Shown piece by piece: positions 62,453-64,000 of a stretch of DNA of 64,000 bases. Made by a program: the position numbers and the translations under genes. The stretch's first letter is position 1. Each line of letters opens with the position of its first letter. Source of the DNA: Aerococcus mictus (GTDB lineage: Bacteria > Bacillota > Bacilli > Lactobacillales > Aerococcaceae); the NCBI RefSeq assembly GCF_003286595.3, contig NZ_CP132985.1, forward strand, positions 248,001-312,000, in the 5' to 3' direction. Under the pieces are notes generated by a model, which saw only the letters and a list, made by a program, of their open reading frames with translations, made no database searches and was not told the DNA's origin.

Positions 62453-63652
62453 ATGTCAAGAGTTGTTGGGACAGTATCACGTGGCCTACGTGCCCCCATC
62501 GTAAAAAAAGGTGACGACCTCGCACAAATTGTGGTTGATACAGTCACTCATGCAGCCAAAGAAGCGCCCTTTACTATTAATGATAAGGATATCGTGGCCA
62601 TTACCGAATCAATCTATGCCAGAGCCCAAGGAAATTATGCCAGCTTGGATGCTGTCGCTAAGGATATCCACCAAAAATTCCAATCCGAAAGTATCGGTGT
62701 AGTATTTCCAATTAATAGTCGGAATCGTTTCTATAATATTCTCCAAGCCGTTGCCCGGGCAACTAAGAAAGTTGTGATCCAACTCTCCTACCCAGCTGAT
62801 GAAGTGGGCAATGAATTAATCAGTGATGAAGCTCTGGTGAAATCGGGCGTTAACCCTTGGACAGATACCCTAAGTGAAGCAGAATTCCGTTCGCACTTTG
62901 AAGAAATCAAACATAAATTTACTGGGGTAGACTATGTGGCCCTTTACCGCGAATGCGTGGAAAAAGAAGGCGCTGAATGTGAAATCATCTTTTCTAACCA
63001 AGCTAAAGCCATTCTTGACTATACCGATTCTGTCTTAGTATCGGATATTCATACCCGTTTCAAAACAGCTCAAGCCGTTAAAGAAGCTGGCGCTAAGACG
63101 GTCTATCGTCTAGATGAAATCCTAACCCAAGCGGTTGATGGTTCAGGTTATAATGAAGAATACGGTTTGTTGGGAACCAACCTCTCTGGGGACAATGAAT
63201 TAAAACTCTTCCCGCGTGACTCAAAATCCTTTGTCTATGACGTGCAAAAGCGCTTATTAGAAGCCACCGGCAAGAAAATTGAAGTCATGGTCTATGGAGA
63301 CGGCGCCTTCAAAGACCCAGTGGGTCATATTTGGGAACTGGCTGACCCAGTCGTTTCCCCTGGTTATACCAGTGGCCTTGAAGGGACCCCTAATGAAGTG
63401 AAATTAAAATACTTGGCCGACAACGAGTTCAGTGATCTTAATGGGCAAGCCTTAGAAGATGCCATCACTGACTATATTAGCCAACATGACGATGTGGATA
63501 GAGATGGTAAAAATGTCAGCTTAGGAACAACACCACGGCAAATTACTGACTTAGTAGGTTCCTTATCTGACTTAACCAGTGGTAGCGGGGACAAAGGAAC
63601 CCCGATCGTTTACATCCAAGGTTACTTTGATAATTTATCCGATGAAGATTAA
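62453..63652 (+). CDS. CofE-like protein (coenzyme F420:glutamate ligase family)
   Basis: About 399 residues. The N-terminal part (VGTVSRGLRAPIVKKGDDLAQIVVDTV, DKDIVAITESIYARAQGN) and the RLDEILTQAVDGSGYNEEYGLLGTN region resemble the F420-0:gamma-glutamyl ligase fold. True CofE is about 250 residues; this longer form occurs in Firmicutes that are not known to make F420, so the name may mislead and the reaction (possibly another glutamyl or peptide ligation) is unknown. ATG 62453 has AAGGATG upstream; alternative ATGs at 62444 and 62447 overlap that site. Confidence 0.75.
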   Translation: MSRVVGTVSRGLRAPIVKKGDDLAQIVVDTVTHAAKEAPFTINDKDIVAITESIYARAQGNYASLDAVAKDIHQKFQSESIGVVFPINSRNRFYNILQAVARATKKVVIQLSYPADEVGNELISDEALVKSGVNPWTDTLSEAEFRSHFEEIKHKFTGVDYVALYRECVEKEGAECEIIFSNQAKAILDYTDSVLVSDIHTRFKTAQAVKEAGAKTVYRLDEILTQAVDGSGYNEEYGLLGTNLSGDNELKLFPRDSKSFVYDVQKRLLEATGKKIEVMVYGDGAFKDPVGHIWELADPVVSPGYTSGLEGTPNEVKLKYLADNEFSDLNGQALEDAITDYISQHDDVDRDGKNVSLGTTPRQITDLVGSLSDLTSGSGDKGTPIVYIQGYFDNLSDED

Positions 63653-63672
63653 TTCGTTTAACGAGTAAAAAG

Positions 63673-63714
63673 AAAAAGTTCAAGCTGAGAATAACAATCA
63701 GCTTGAACTTTTTT
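63673..63714. terminator. Bidirectional terminator between the CofE-like and AraC-type genes
   Basis: AAAAAGTTCAAGCTGA (63673-63688) pairs perfectly with TCAGCTTGAACTTTTT (63698-63713). The stem includes the stop codon of the minus-strand gene. Confidence 0.85.
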
Positions 63715-64000
63715 CTTGCTTATATTTTTCCCAGTAGGCTTTTGGGGTCATTTGCATAAGAGTATAGAAGCTACGCTTGAGTTTATTTTCATGAATAAAG
63801 CCCGTTTCTTTGGCGATTTCTTTAAGGTCTTTATCTCCAGCTTGTAAGCGTTGACATACCCTTTTTATTCGTAGATGGGTGACTAAGTTTTGAAAGTTTC
63901 TTTCAGTATAGGCGATAAGTTGGCTATTGATATCTTGGGGGTTAAGGGAAAATCTTTGACTCAGGTGTTCAATTGTAAGCGCATCAGTAAAGTGAGAGTA
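63698..64000 (-). CDS. AraC-family transcriptional regulator, C-terminal part
   Basis: The minus strand is open from the window edge to a TGA at 63698-63700, giving 100 residues that end YWEKYKQEKSSS. Two HTH motifs of the AraC/XylS domain are visible: LTIEHLSQRFSLNPQDINSQL and DLKEIAKETGFIHENKLKRSFYTLMQMTPKAYW. The N-terminal sensing domain lies beyond the window, so the inducer cannot be guessed. Confidence 0.85.
   Translation of the reverse strand, partial: YSHFTDALTIEHLSQRFSLNPQDINSQLIAYTERNFQNLVTHLRIKRVCQRLQAGDKDLKEIAKETGFIHENKLKRSFYTLMQMTPKAYWEKYKQEKSSS

Noticed and set aside
1..64000. CRISPR arrays, prophage, tRNA or rRNA genes
   Set aside because: No regularly spaced repeats, phage structural genes, or cloverleaf or rRNA sequences were recognised on either strand.

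Overview
The window looks like the chromosome of a low-GC Gram-positive coccus of the Lactobacillales, most likely Aerococcus or a close relative in the Aerococcaceae. The grounds are gene content and order: comFA-comFC-hpf-secA-prfB, mannitol operon order mtlA-R-F-D, ccpA, T-box leaders, cre sites, a streptococcus-type histidine-triad protein beside a zinc lipoprotein, and a beta-glucuronidase. The genus is an inference, because no marker such as 16S rRNA lies in the window. No rRNA, tRNA, CRISPR array or prophage was seen. One intact IS3-family element is present.

Layout. 1-6.8 kb: 3' end of purB, an acetamidase/formamidase, a YfcC-type carrier with an isoaspartyl dipeptidase, and an aldehyde dehydrogenase. 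6.8-11.7 kb: an operon behind a T-box leader whose specifier reads CGU (Arg), with two paralogous binding-protein/permease fusions on either side of an orphan argininosuccinate lyase. 11.7-19.4 kb: a hydroxyacid dehydrogenase, nagB and the mannitol operon. 19.4-25.9 kb: thioesterase, ccpA, a Pro (CCU) T-box with proS, and glycogen phosphorylase. 26-30.2 kb: a PnuC-like transporter and deoxynucleoside kinase behind two NrdR-box-like sites; eda with cre sites and a leader terminator; and an IS3-family element inserted in eda's own terminator. 30.2-37.9 kb: yigZ, comFA, comFC, hpf, secA, and prfB with its programmed frameshift. 37.9-44.3 kb: phosphate regulon (phoP, phoR with an in-frame stop, pstS with swapped halves, pstCAB) with a direct-repeat Pho box. 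44.5-47 kb: a DUF4298 protein and KtrAB-type potassium uptake. 47-50.6 kb: DUF1846 protein and beta-glucuronidase. 50.6-55.9 kb: a zinc-uptake operon with two Zur-type palindromes bracketing its promoter, encoding an AdcAII-like lipoprotein and a 1388-residue histidine-triad protein. 56-64 kb: lipoate ligase, an ABC exporter facing a two-component system, DUF2316, a glutathionyl-hydroquinone reductase-like protein, a CofE-like protein and a cut-off AraC-family regulator.

How the genes work together. Much of the window is nutrient scavenging under recognisable metabolite or metal control: arginine (T-box), proline (T-box), deoxynucleosides (NrdR), phosphate (Pho box), zinc (Zur) and carbon (CcpA, encoded here, with cre-like sites at several promoters). 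The parts most worth a second look are the Arg T-box/orphan argH operon, the NrdR-box/dNK/PnuC-like unit, the Zur-type control of a streptococcus-type Pht system, the interrupted phoR, and the terminator-containing leader of eda. All family assignments come from reading sequence motifs; no database search was run.
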